From the NCBI RefSeq assembly GCF_014649695.1, contig NZ_BMTN01000029.1, forward strand, positions 1-61,352: a stretch of 61,352 nt of DNA, read 5' to 3'. The stretch's first letter is position 1, and each line of letters opens with the position of its first letter. The position numbers and the translations under genes are program-made. The notes beneath the pieces were generated by a model, which saw nothing but the letters and a program-made list of their open reading frames with translations, was not told where the DNA came from and searched no databases. This document shows, piece after piece, positions 17,699-26,367 of the stretch. The DNA comes from Streptomyces kurssanovii (GTDB lineage Bacteria > Actinomycetota > Actinomycetes > Streptomycetales > Streptomycetaceae).

Positions 17699-18669
17699 GC
17701 ACCCTGGGCACTACCGGGCCGGGCGAGGGGGCCGCGGTCCTGTGCGGCATCGGGGCAGTCCTGCCGCATACGGCCGTCTCCAACGCCGACCTCACCGCCA
17801 GGTTGAATACGACGGACGAGTGGATCAGGTCGCGTACCGGCATCGCCCAGCGGTATGTCGCCGGCGCCGACCTGTCCACCGCAGACCTGGCGGTCCACGC
17901 CGCAGCTCGGTCCCTGGACCGCTCATCCGTCCCCGTACAGGCGTTGGTGCTGGCCTCGACCACCCCCGATCGGTGCTGCCCCGCGACCGCGCCTGCCGTG
18001 GCTGCCCGGCTCGGCCTGACCGGGATCCCTGCGTTCGATCTCGCGGCGGGCTGCGCCGGCTTCCTCTACGCCCTGGCAGTGGCGGCCGGACTGATCGCGG
18101 ATGCCACGGCGCAGGCCGTCCTCGTCATCGGCGCGGACCGGCTCGCCGCCCTCCCCGACCCGGACGACCGGACGACCGTCCCCCTGTTCGGCGACGGAGC
18201 AGGCGCCGTCGTCCTGCGGCGCGGCACCGCGGCCGAGGGCGGGGCGCTCGGGCGGGTACTGCTCGGCAGTGACGGCACCCACGCCGACCTGATCCAGGCC
18301 CCGCATCCCGGCGCTCTGCGGATGCAGGGCGCGGAGGTCTTCCGTCACGCCGTCGACCGCATGTCCACCGTCTCCCGCCAGGCCGCAGCTGCGGCTGGCT
18401 GGTCCTTGGACGACGTGGATCACCTCGTGCCGCACCAGGCCAACGCCCGGATCACGGGCTTCACCGCCCGCCGGCTCGGCATCCCCGATGACCGTCAGCT
18501 GCAGAACGTCGAGCACGTTGGGAACACCGGCGCCGCTTCCATCCCCCTGCTGCTGGCGCAGGCCGCCGCCGACGGGCGCATCAAGCCCGGCCACCGACTC
18601 CTGCTCACCGCGTTCGGCGCCGGGCTTACCTGGGGCGCCACCACCCTCACCTGGCCCGACCGCCCATGA
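17695..18669 (+). CDS. Beta-ketoacyl-ACP synthase III (FabH-like)
   Basis: 324 residues with a complete KAS III triad: C120 in AAGCAGF, H247 in VPHQANARI and N277 in [20 protein letters not shown] and GDGAGAVVL are family hallmarks. Primary FabH starts fatty acids from acyl-CoA and malonyl-ACP; this copy lies in a specialised cluster beside its own ACP and probably condenses an acyl starter with a carrier-bound extender. Start GTG overlaps the aldolase stop (GTGA), implying coupled translation. Confidence 0.88.
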   Translation: MSTLGTTGPGEGAAVLCGIGAVLPHTAVSNADLTARLNTTDEWIRSRTGIAQRYVAGADLSTADLAVHAAARSLDRSSVPVQALVLASTTPDRCCPATAPAVAARLGLTGIPAFDLAAGCAGFLYALAVAAGLIADATAQAVLVIGADRLAALPDPDDRTTVPLFGDGAGAVVLRRGTAAEGGALGRVLLGSDGTHADLIQAPHPGALRMQGAEVFRHAVDRMSTVSRQAAAAAGWSLDDVDHLVPHQANARITGFTARRLGIPDDRQLQNVEHVGNTGAASIPLLLAQAAADGRIKPGHRLLLTAFGAGLTWGATTLTWPDRP

Positions 18670-18696
18670 ACTCAGCCAATGAAGGGATCCCACCTC

Positions 18697-18927
18697 GTGA
18701 CCAGTGATCTTGCCACCATCCTGCGCGACGACCTCAAGCTCCCTGCGGACGGGCTGACCCCGGACGCGAGCCTCGACAAGGCCGGGTTCGACTCGCTCGC
18801 GATCGTCGAGCTGGCCGTCCTGCTCGGCGACCGCTTCGGCATCGACATCAGCGACGCCGAGATCAAGAGCGCCGCCACCCTGCACGAGCTCGACCTCCTC
18901 ATCCAACGCAGGCGCGACGAAAGGTGA
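18697..18927 (+). CDS. Acyl carrier protein
   Basis: About 76 residues. GFDSLAIVEL contains the Ser that receives phosphopantetheine. SDLATILRDDLKL and the acidic helix II region are normal for ACPs. I place the start at GTG 18697 with AAGGGA upstream; an ATG 18 bases earlier is possible. It sits between the KAS III and the CitE-like gene, so it very likely carries the intermediate for this cluster. Confidence 0.85.
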   Translation: MTSDLATILRDDLKLPADGLTPDASLDKAGFDSLAIVELAVLLGDRFGIDISDAEIKSAATLHELDLLIQRRRDER

Positions 18928-19781
18928 ACACCGCCATGGACCCCACCAGCAGCAGCCGCGCCCGGGCCTGGATCATCACCCCGGGCCTCACACCAGAACG
19001 GTTCGCCACCGCGCGCAACTGCGGCGCCGCGGTCGCCCTCGTCGACCTCGAGGACTCCGTCGCCATGCCGGACAAGCAGCTCGCCCGCACCACGGCACAG
19101 CAGTTCTTCGAGCACCTCGGCGCCGGGTGCACGTTAGGCGTCCGCATGAACTCACCCCTCACCCTGGAAGGGGCCAAGGACCTCGTGGCCATGGCCGCCT
19201 ACGCGGCCAAGCCCGACCTCGTCCTCGTCCCCAAGACCGAGTCCGCCCGCGACATTGAGCTCGTAGCCGGCGTCCTGGACACCGCGGGCTACACCCCCGA
19301 CATCTGGGCCCTCATCGAAACCCCCCGCGCCTTCGACCGGCTCCCCGCGATCCTGGCTGCGCCCCGGCTCGGCGGCGTCGTCTTCGGATCGGCCGACTAC
19401 GCCGCCACCGTCCGCTGCAGTCTGGGCTGGGACGCCCTGCTATACCCACGCTCCGCCCTGATCAACGCCGCGACCGCAGCCGGCATCCCCGCGATCGACG
19501 CGCCGGTCTACGAACTGGACTCCCCCGACGCGCTGCGCCGCGAAGCCGAGAAGGCCAAGGAACTCGGCTTCTACGGCAAAGGCGCCGTCCACCCCCGCCA
19601 TGCGGCCGTCATCAACGAAGTGTTCATGCCCACCGACGACGAGATCGCCCGCGCCCGGGCAATCGTCGCCGCCGGCGTGAACAGCGGCAACGGCGTGACC
19701 TCCGTGAACGGACAGATGGTCGGCACTCCCTTCTTCGCCGCCGCGCGGGCCCTCGTTGCCGAGGTGGACCGAACGCCATGA
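18924..19781 (+). CDS. HpcH/HpaI aldolase / citrate lyase beta-like (CitE) enzyme
   Basis: 285 residues. ITPGLTPERFATARNCGAAVALVDLEDSV is the CitE opening with the acidic metal ligands, VPKTES and ALIETPRAF carry the second metal-binding Glu, and GSADYAATV and KGAVHPRHAAVIN complete the barrel. Relatives cleave or form malyl-CoA, citramalyl-CoA or beta-methylmalyl-CoA. Lying next to a MaoC hydratase, it could handle a beta-hydroxyacyl thioester on CoA or the ACP. GTG overlaps the ACP stop by four bases. Confidence 0.85.
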   Translation: MNTAMDPTSSSRARAWIITPGLTPERFATARNCGAAVALVDLEDSVAMPDKQLARTTAQQFFEHLGAGCTLGVRMNSPLTLEGAKDLVAMAAYAAKPDLVLVPKTESARDIELVAGVLDTAGYTPDIWALIETPRAFDRLPAILAAPRLGGVVFGSADYAATVRCSLGWDALLYPRSALINAATAAGIPAIDAPVYELDSPDALRREAEKAKELGFYGKGAVHPRHAAVINEVFMPTDDEIARARAIVAAGVNSGNGVTSVNGQMVGTPFFAAARALVAEVDRTP

Positions 19782-20308
19782 ACAACGCACTCCCCCACGG
19801 CTACCGCCACATCACCCAAGGGCACATCCGGGAGAACGTCGGCCTCGGCTACGACGAGCTCACCCCCGGCCTGGTCATCGAGCACCGACCAGGGCGGACC
19901 CTCACCGAACTCGACAACCTGATGGGCACCGCACTGACCGGCAACCCGGCCCCCATCCACACCGACGCCCACTACAGCAGCCAGACCCAATGGGGCCGGA
20001 TCCTCGTGTGCGGCGGCGTCACGCTCAACCTCGTCGCCGGCATGACCGTCCGCAGCACCAGCGGCCTGACCATCGCCAACCTCGCACTCGACGACGTCCG
20101 CTTCGAATCACCCGTCTTCGTCGGCGACACCCTGTACGCGCAGACCGAAGTCGTCTCCCGTCGGCTTTCCCAGAGCCGCCCGAGCACCGGGATCGTGACG
20201 TGCCGCACCTGCGGCCACAACCAGGCAGGCACGCGCGTGCTGACTTTCACCCGCACCTTCCTCGTCCCCACCGACCCCGACGCCGTCCGGGATGCCACCA
20301 ACTACTAG
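19778..20308 (+). CDS. MaoC-family hydratase/dehydratase
   Basis: 176 residues with a hot-dog fold. RTLTELDNLMGTALTGNPAPIHTD supplies the D-x4-H-type catalytic pair of the R-specific hydratase motif; VFVGDTLYAQTEVV and TRVLTFTRTFLVP are the core strands. The pairing with CitE resembles the mesaconyl/beta-methylmalyl-CoA hydratase arrangement. Cys203-like CRTCGHNQAGT is an additional loop I cannot interpret. The start overlaps the preceding stop (ATGA). Confidence 0.85.
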   Translation: MNNALPHGYRHITQGHIRENVGLGYDELTPGLVIEHRPGRTLTELDNLMGTALTGNPAPIHTDAHYSSQTQWGRILVCGGVTLNLVAGMTVRSTSGLTIANLALDDVRFESPVFVGDTLYAQTEVVSRRLSQSRPSTGIVTCRTCGHNQAGTRVLTFTRTFLVPTDPDAVRDATNY

Positions 20309-20317
20309 AAGGCGATC

Positions 20318-21487
20318 ATGAGCGAACTGACCTTCGCCCCGGCCGACGATGGCCGGTGGCAGCAATACGACGACCTGGCCACCCGCAGCTACGGCCACCG
20401 GGTCGGCGACATCACCGACCTCCGCGCACACGCCGACCTCCGCGTCGCGATCCGCGACGGCCGCGTGGTCGCCGGCGGCCTAGGCTTCGTCATCGACCAG
20501 TTCTTCGGCGGCTCCCCAGTACCCAGCGCGTGCCTCGGCGCCGGCTGCGTCGCCCCAGAGGAACGCGGCCACCACCTGGGCGCCCGCATGACAGCCGAGC
20601 GGCTACGGCCCCTTCGGGAGCAGGGCGCCGTGGTCTCCACTAACTCCACATCCTCCAACGGCTACGCCCGCCGGCTCGGCTGGGAGGCCCCGGTGCAGGT
20701 CTTCGCCTGGACCATCGCCACAGACGACCTCAAGAGGTCGTTCACCGGCGACGACTACGAGATCGAGTACGGCCTCACCGAAGACGCCCAAACCCTCCAG
20801 CGGGACCTCGCCGGACAGTGGAACGGCCCCCTGCTCCGGCCCGACTGGTGGTCCCCCTGGAAACAGAACAAGAGCGCCCTGACCACATACCGCTTCATCA
20901 GGCCCGGCCACTCCACAGCCGGCGTGCTGTCACTGGCCACCAAACGGCGCGAGCGTCACGGCATGAGTCTTGTCGTCCACGACTTTTGGGCCGCAAGTCA
21001 GTCGGCCGCGGCGGCCATGCTCGCCTTCCTCGGCCGCCACAACACCCGCGCCGAGACCATCGAATTCCGCCGCGGGGCCCTGCCGCCCTACCCCACCCTG
21101 CTGCACAACCTCCACCGCTACAGGCCCGTCGCCGAGTCCTGGCACCCCTGGATGCTGCGCATTCTCGACATCCCCGAGGCCATCCGGCTCCGCGGCTGGC
21201 CCGCCGAAGCCACCACCTCCGTACCGATCGAGATCGAGAACGAGACCGGCGACGCCTGCGACCGCTGGATGTTCCAGGTGAAAGCCGGAGCAGCCGAGAT
21301 CAACCCCACCCACGTGGCAGGGCAGGTGACCTTCACCCGACGGCAGCTTGCGGTCTGGTATGCCGGTGGCTACCGGTCCTCCACCTCGGCCCGCATGGCC
21401 GGAGTCCATGCCGAATCCGAGCCGGCGCTCGCGTCCCTCATCCGCGCTACGGCAGACCTCGAGCCCTGGCTGCCCGACCAATTCTAA
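20318..21487 (+). CDS. Eis-like GNAT N-acetyltransferase
   Basis: 389 residues with the three-part layout of Eis: a GNAT domain (CLGAGCVAPEERGHHLGARM binds acetyl-CoA through its pyrophosphate loop), a second degenerate GNAT domain and an SCP2-like C-terminal domain. NGYARRLGWE corresponds to the Eis catalytic Tyr region. The protein ends PWLPDQF; in Eis the C-terminal carboxylate of a final Phe acts in catalysis, and the same ending is kept here. It probably acylates an amine in the cluster's product or confers self-resistance. It is 9 nt downstream of the MaoC gene, and last in the operon. Confidence 0.8.
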   Translation: MSELTFAPADDGRWQQYDDLATRSYGHRVGDITDLRAHADLRVAIRDGRVVAGGLGFVIDQFFGGSPVPSACLGAGCVAPEERGHHLGARMTAERLRPLREQGAVVSTNSTSSNGYARRLGWEAPVQVFAWTIATDDLKRSFTGDDYEIEYGLTEDAQTLQRDLAGQWNGPLLRPDWWSPWKQNKSALTTYRFIRPGHSTAGVLSLATKRRERHGMSLVVHDFWAASQSAAAAMLAFLGRHNTRAETIEFRRGALPPYPTLLHNLHRYRPVAESWHPWMLRILDIPEAIRLRGWPAEATTSVPIEIENETGDACDRWMFQVKAGAAEINPTHVAGQVTFTRRQLAVWYAGGYRSSTSARMAGVHAESEPALASLIRATADLEPWLPDQF

Positions 21488-22048
21488 AGTCACGGGCGCT
21501 GGCGGCACAAAGGTGTTGCCTCAGTGCTGGGGCAGGCCGCTGACCAGTACAGGAGCGACGTGCTGGCTACCGAGTCAGCGCCAAGACGAGGGCCGATGTG
21601 GGACTTCGGACACATCGCCAGTGCACGACACGGCGGGGCGAAGGTTGGCCATCACCCAGTTGTCCCTGCTGAACTCCGCGTGCCCGGCGGCGGCGTTGTA
21701 GCGTGCGAGCGAGGGCCCGTCTTTGACAGGACACGCGGCCGGGCGGTTCCGCGGTCGCTCGCACGTTGCGCGGAACCGCCACTCTCTCCCCGGGGGGCGA
21801 CCCGTGATGTTGCCGCCGCGGCGACGCCAAGCCCGCCCCTCTCCCTGAGCTCACGCGGCGGTCAGGGCATTGCGACCGCTCACTCAGGGCTGCCCGACTT
21901 TCACAAGACGCGGCTCGGCCCCTGAGAGGCTTCATCGGCTCCCTTTCGCCCCACGCCTGTCGGCGCGGCCTTCGGCGGCGGGGCGCGGTCCCTGCAAGCG
22001 GCCACGGTGGCCGCTCGTCGACCCCTCCCACGCCTGTTATCACCCTGC
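21488..22048. other. Non-coding stretch after the biosynthetic cluster
   Basis: About 560 bases without a convincing frame. Its one remarkable content is the interlocked inverted repeats at 21702-21780, listed separately. Confidence 0.45.
21702..21780. other. Possible H-type pseudoknot or alternative hairpins
   Basis: 21742-21753 and 21769-21780 form a perfect 12-bp stem with a 15-nt loop. Inside that loop, 21755-21765 is perfectly complementary (11 bp) to 21702-21712. The stems therefore interlock as an H-type pseudoknot, or switch between two mutually exclusive folds. Both stems are GC-rich. No T-run follows. Candidates are a structured RNA, an attenuator, or a single-strand or nicking origin of a plasmid. 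Confidence 0.5.
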
Positions 22049-22060
22049 TATCTTCGCTGT
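22049..22060 (+). promoter_or_regulatory. Leaderless -10 box of the antitoxin gene
   Basis: TATCTT at 22049-22054 ends 6 nt before the ATG at 22061. No ribosome binding site precedes the ATG. Confidence 0.45.
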
Positions 22061-22324
22061 ATGACCAGTACGAAGAAGCAGGCACTTCTGCGGCTGCAGC
22101 CGGACGTACTCGCCGCCGGAAAGGATGCCGCGGCGGCCCGCGGCCTCGACTTCAACAAGTACGTCGAGCGCCTCATCAGCGAGGACACGACCGGCGCCCG
22201 CGCGGCTGGTATGACCGCCGCCCAGCGCCTCATCGACCACCACGGCGACTTCCTCGCCGATCTGGAAGCCGACCTCGACACGCAGCATGCGCCGGCCCGG
22301 CAGGACCGAGGCGCCGCTGCGTGA
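22061..22324 (+). CDS. Ribbon-helix-helix-type antitoxin
   Basis: 87 residues: KQALLRLQPDVLAAGKDAAAARGLDFNKYVERLISED is a CopG/Arc-like ribbon-helix-helix DNA-binding unit, followed by a charged tail (DFLADLEADLDTQHA) of the kind that wraps a toxin. It overlaps the downstream Doc-like gene by four bases (GTGA), the usual antitoxin-first order, and is predicted to repress its own promoter and neutralise the partner. Confidence 0.7.
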   Translation: MTSTKKQALLRLQPDVLAAGKDAAAARGLDFNKYVERLISEDTTGARAAGMTAAQRLIDHHGDFLADLEADLDTQHAPARQDRGAAA

Positions 22325-22704
22325 GCATGTCCCTGCACGTCGATCTCTCCTGGATCCTGGAAGTCGCCGAACGCGCCGGCCAACGTGACCCGGCACCCGA
22401 CGACCTCGGAGTCCCGCTCGCCGCTGTGGCCCGTCACCGCGCGGAACTCCTCGAGCAACCCGTATACGGCGGCCCCTACGCGCGCGCCGCAGCCCTCGTG
22501 CACACCCTCGGCCGCTGCCGATGGCTCGAGCGTTCCAACCTGACCGTCGCCTGCGCGGTCGCCGTCATGTACCTCAACGCCAGCGGCATCCCCACCGACC
22601 CCACCCGTGAGCAACTTGCCGCCTTGGCCCACGAGCTGTACGACCCTCGCTGTACCGCCGCCCGCATCGCCGAAGAACTGCGCGGATGGCGCACAGAGTC
22701 GTAA
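22321..22704 (+). CDS. Doc/Fic-fold toxin homologue with a degenerate Fic motif
   Basis: 127 residues. The layout matches Doc: N-terminal DLSWILEVAER, central helix ELLEQPVYGGPYARAAAL, then CRWLERSNLTVACAVAVMYLNASG aligned to the Fic motif HPFxxGNKRTA. The catalytic His and Arg are replaced here (RWLERSNLT), so ADP/phosphate transfer by the normal mechanism is doubtful. Proteins of this kind are common in Streptomyces beside RHH antitoxins. It may act without catalysis or may be an inactive relic kept for DNA binding with the antitoxin. Confidence 0.65.
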   Translation: MSMSLHVDLSWILEVAERAGQRDPAPDDLGVPLAAVARHRAELLEQPVYGGPYARAAALVHTLGRCRWLERSNLTVACAVAVMYLNASGIPTDPTREQLAALAHELYDPRCTAARIAEELRGWRTES

Positions 22705-22756
22705 GCGGCCTGGTCATGACGGCGGCGGCAGGCCCCAAGAGACTAGACTCGAACAT

Positions 22757-23093
22757 ATGTCCGATCCGTTGCCGCCTGACCTGCCTCGCCTGCGTGTGAT
22801 CGAGACGTACCTGAACCTGATGCTCCAGCTGGTACGGAATGCGATCACCGACGCCGAGCGCCGGGAGCGGGAGCAGCAGCGCGAAGCCGAGCACCGGCCC
22901 CCCCGCGCCGGACTGGTTGCTGGAGATGGGCATCGGCACGAAGCGGCTGCCGGTATACGTGCATGTCGGCAATTGCCACATGGTGGGGAAGCGGGCACGC
23001 GGCGTCTCGCAGGACATCGCAGTGCGGGCGCTCACGGAGGGGCGAGGCGCGTTCACACTTCGTCCCGAGACGCTCCTCGGCGTGCTGGACTGA
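22757..23093 (+). pseudogene. DUF6233 protein, frameshifted in a C7 run
   Basis: Begins MSDPLPPDLPRLRVIETYLN and continues in a second frame as DWLLEMGIGTKRLPVYVHVG, CHMVGKRARGVSQDIAVRAL to a stop at 23093. This matches the complete DUF6233 gene at 45558. The break falls in seven Cs at 22898-22904, so a polymerase or sequencing slip is possible. The C-terminal Cys pair of the intact relative is also lost here. A -10 box TAGACT lies 7 nt before the ATG, which suggests leaderless expression. Confidence 0.65.
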
Positions 23094-23099
23094 CATCGT

Positions 23100-23470
23100 A
23101 TTCGGGTCCCTTAAGAGGTCCGCGGGAACAGTCCAGTTCCTCAGCGGCCGGGCGTGGGACGTGCTGCCGGGACCTACGAAAGGACCAGCGGGCCGCCGAC
23201 CTCACCCGCCGCCGCAATGCCCTCGGGCTCAAGCAGGGCCCCGCCCTCGACGACGCCATACTCAAGGGCAACCAACCGTTCTTCAACGCCCGCCACGAGG
23301 TCGTCCACGAGCTCGACCTCGTCGCCCCCTCCGGGAAGGGCAGCCGCGGGCGCCGGCACCGAGGCATCGTGGGCCGTCGGCGCACAGTGCGACGGCGCGC
23401 TGCAGTGGCTGCTGGTGCAGAGCAGCCACCGGGGCTCCGTCATCACCCAGGCCCATCACGCGGCACGGGA
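23100..23470 (+). pseudogene. Remnant of an unidentified gene
   Basis: One frame reads DLTRRRNALGLKQGPALDDA, then PFFNARHEVVHELDLVAPSG and KGSRGRRHR; another then gives GAQCDGALQWLLVQSS. The first part looks like the C-terminal half of a helical, possibly HEPN-like protein (RHEVVHELD), with start codon and N-terminus missing and a frameshift near 23350. I cannot name the family with confidence. Confidence 0.4.
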
Positions 23471-23571
23471 AGAACCACCTGAACGAGGCCGAGGACTGGG
23501 CGGCCCGGTCGAGGACCCCCAAGAACGACAAAGAGGCCCGGTGAGTCCGCGCCAGGCATCACGATGGATGC

Positions 23572-25671
23572 ATGGCTGGACTGGGGGGACGCCGTCACCG
23601 GCGCATGTGGCAGTTCATCTGCGGTGTGTGCCTGGTGCTGATCGTGGCAAGCGCGACTTTTACCGTCCGGCAGCTCCTGCACGACGGACTCAAGGCTGAC
23701 GAACCCGCGGGCCTGCTGGCCCTGCCCGTCGGCGTCCTCGGCTTCGTAGCTGCCGTCCTGGCGCTGCGCAGACCGATCGAGGGCAATGACGCCGAGCTCG
23801 CCCGCGGCTGGGCCCGCACCCTGGCCCGGCAGATCGAAACCAGCGAGGGAATGGTGCGGCGGCAACTGCTCGGTGCCGACACCCAGCGCATCAACCTCGC
23901 CTACATCCTGAGCCCTTCAACCGACCGCGCAGCCAGCGCCCCTGCCGCCGGACGCACCTTCGACGGGACCGACACCCTGCCCGCCGTCCTGGACTACTAC
24001 AAGTCCACCCGGCCACGACGTCTCGTGATCACCGGCGCGGCCGGGGCGGGCAAGACCGTCCTTGCCCTGGAGCTCATGCTCACCCTCATCGAGAACCGCG
24101 CCGAGGACGACCCGGTGCCGGTGCGGATCCCGCTCGCCCAGTGGGACACCACCCAGCCCCTGACAACTCTGCTTGCGCAGCGTCTGACCGACGCCTACGA
24201 CTGGCCCCCCAAGCTGGCCGCCGGCTTGGTTTACCAGGGCCTGGTTCTCCCAGTCCTTGACGGCCTGGACGAAATGGATCCCCTGCGGGACGACGAAACC
24301 CCCGACCCCGACGCGCCCCGCGCCCGGGCCGTCCTCGAAGCCCTTAACGCCTACATGAACGGCGGCCTGGACGCCGGGCCGCTCGTCCTGACCTGCCGCA
24401 CCGCCCACTACGACGCCCTCGCCCCCACGCCACGACTGACCGACGCCGCCCACGTCTCCATCGCCCCCGTGGACACCGAGCACGCCATCACCTACCTGCG
24501 CACCCGCACCGGCAACTCCCCACGCTGGCAGCCCCTGCTGGACCAGCTCCACGCCCAGCCCACCGGCCCGCTCGCCACCGTGCTGTCCACGCCCTGGCGA
24601 CTGTGCCTGACGGCCACCGTCTACTACAGCACTGGCGACCCCGCAGAACTCCTCAACCATCCCACCGCAGTCGACCTCGACCAGCACCTCCTCGCCCGGT
24701 ACATCCCCGCCGCGACCGCCAACACCCCCAACCCCTTCCAATACCGCCCCGAGGACATCCACCGCTGGCTGCACCACCTCGCCCACCATCTCCGCGGCAC
24801 AACTACCGGCACCCCCTCCATCGACATCACCCTCCACCGCCTCTGGCCGCTCGCCGGCCCCACCAGAGTCCGCGCCACCGACGCCGCCCTCGCCGCCCTT
24901 GCCACTGCCGGGGCCACCAGCACTCTCGGCATCTCGACCAGCACCATCACGGCCATTGCCCTCATCGCCGGCGCCGTCGCCTTCTTTCCTCCTCCAGCCA
25001 ACCCCGGCCGACTGACAAGGCTGCGTCCAAGAGCAGGACTTGCGGCCCCGCTCAGGATCGGGCTCGGGGTCGGGCTCGCGGCCGGGTTCGTGGCCGTGCT
25101 CCTAGCCGTGTTCGTGACCGGACTCGGGAGCCTGGCCGGGCACGGGGGTGCGCGCGGGCTCGGGCTCACCGTCGCGCTCACGATCGGGCTCGGGACTGGG
25201 CTCCTGGTCGGGCTCACGGCTGCGCTCACGGCCGGGCTCACGGGGGAACCGACTGATGTGGCCAGCCCTCGAGGCATCATTCGCGACGACATCGTGTGCG
25301 GGCTGACGGTCGGGCTCGGGGTCGGGTTCACGGTCGCACTCGAGGTCGGTTTCACGGCCGGGCTCCTGACCGGGCTCTCGTGGCTCACGTACGGGCGCAT
25401 AACCGGGCTCACGGTCGGGCTCACAGTCTGGCTCCCGTTCGGGCTCACGGTCGGGCTCCCCGTGGGGCTCACGTACGGGCTCGCGTACAGGATGTCGGCG
25501 GCGCGGCGGTACGGAGCGTTCCTGCTGTGCTCGCGTGGCCGGCTGCCCTTCCGGCTCGGCGTCTTCCTCGACTGGGCCGTCACGGCTGGCCTGCTTCGCT
25601 ACAGCGGACCCGCCTACCAGTTCCGCCACCGCGAACTTCAGCAATGGCTCACACAACACCCCCACGCCTGA
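23572..25671 (+). CDS. NACHT-type STAND NTPase with multi-pass membrane tail
   Basis: 699 residues. Two N-terminal membrane helices (about 13-33, 46-64) precede the NTPase: Walker A GAAGAGKT at 155-162, Walker B LPVLDGLDEMD near 230 followed by the acidic DDETPDPD insertion, then LVLTCRTAHYD (sensor). Residues about 440-660 are a run of glycine/leucine-rich membrane segments built on GLxxGLxxGL units, visible in the DNA as repeated GGGCTC-centred words. The end (GPAYQFRHRELQQWL) is the lid typical of this Streptomyces family. NACHT proteins in bacteria sense phage products; a membrane effector would then depolarise or rupture the cell. ATG 23605 is an alternative start. Confidence 0.75.
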   Translation: MAGLGGRRHRRMWQFICGVCLVLIVASATFTVRQLLHDGLKADEPAGLLALPVGVLGFVAAVLALRRPIEGNDAELARGWARTLARQIETSEGMVRRQLLGADTQRINLAYILSPSTDRAASAPAAGRTFDGTDTLPAVLDYYKSTRPRRLVITGAAGAGKTVLALELMLTLIENRAEDDPVPVRIPLAQWDTTQPLTTLLAQRLTDAYDWPPKLAAGLVYQGLVLPVLDGLDEMDPLRDDETPDPDAPRARAVLEALNAYMNGGLDAGPLVLTCRTAHYDALAPTPRLTDAAHVSIAPVDTEHAITYLRTRTGNSPRWQPLLDQLHAQPTGPLATVLSTPWRLCLTATVYYSTGDPAELLNHPTAVDLDQHLLARYIPAATANTPNPFQYRPEDIHRWLHHLAHHLRGTTTGTPSIDITLHRLWPLAGPTRVRATDAALAALATAGATSTLGISTSTITAIALIAGAVAFFPPPANPGRLTRLRPRAGLAAPLRIGLGVGLAAGFVAVLLAVFVTGLGSLAGHGGARGLGLTVALTIGLGTGLLVGLTAALTAGLTGEPTDVASPRGIIRDDIVCGLTVGLGVGFTVALEVGFTAGLLTGLSWLTYGRITGLTVGLTVWLPFGLTVGLPVGLTYGLAYRMSAARRYGAFLLCSRGRLPFRLGVFLDWAVTAGLLRYSGPAYQFRHRELQQWLTQHPHA

Positions 25672-25738
25672 CCGCTATTCGAGCGCCCGATACGTCCGGC
25701 GTCCTGCCCGGACTGCTTCGCCTGGGGATGCTGCGGCG

Positions 25739-26194
25739 CTACGGCGGGATGTGCCTGGGCGGCCGAGGCTGGCGCCGGCTCAATTCCGGCGTGGCCCGTG
25801 CCGGGTCTGGGGCCGGGAACTGTCCCTGCGCGATGGAGTCTGCCGGCTGAAACGGCACCGCCCAGCAGCTGGCGCTGGGCGCATGCACCGCCGCCACGTC
25901 AAAGGTGCCGATGAGGGCGGTGCGGCGACCGAAGCGGTCCGACAGCCAGCCGCACAGCAGTTGGCCGGCGAGCCATCCGGCACCGAAGACGGCGACGGTG
26001 GTGCCGATCATCTGTGTGCCGTAGCCGAGGTCAACGAGCCGGTAGGACAGGAAGGGCAGGGCGAAGCCCGCGGCGCGGGCTATGAAGGTGCCGATCAGCA
26101 GGGCCCAGATCACTGTGGGCCAGCGGGTGGCAGGCGGGGGTGAGAAGGGTGGTGAAGGGGATGGAGACAGCGACATGCGCACCGCGGTGGTCAC
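25739..26194 (-). pseudogene. MFS transporter, N-terminal fragment
   Basis: RWPTVIWALLIGTFIARAAGF is TM1, IGTTVAVFGAGWLAGQLLCG is TM2 and GWLSDRFGRRTALIG is the loop 2-3 signature of the major facilitator superfamily. Homology ends directly after, and the rest of the frame (HAPSASCWAVPFQ...) is unrelated and low complexity. At least nine of twelve helices are missing. Confidence 0.65.
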
Positions 26195-26367
26195 AGGCGC
26201 TCCAGGGGGTGGGCGGGGTTGGGTGCGGGGTGCCGCGAGGGGAATGCGGCACCCCGCAGGGCCCGGCCGGCGTGCAGTGGCCGGCCGGGCGGCTCGCGAG
26301 GCTGGAGGGTCCGTAGCGGTCCAGCCTGGCGGGGCTGAAGGTCGGCGCGAAGACGCTCCGGGACGCT

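Noticed and set aside
25000-25500. Short regularly spaced GGGCTC repeats as a possible CRISPR array
   Set aside because: No constant repeat length, no unique spacers; they code membrane helices in frame.
25102-25583. Minus-strand frames full of REPDREP or SPTVSP repeats
   Set aside because: They are the complement of the GLxxGL-coding repeats of the NACHT gene.
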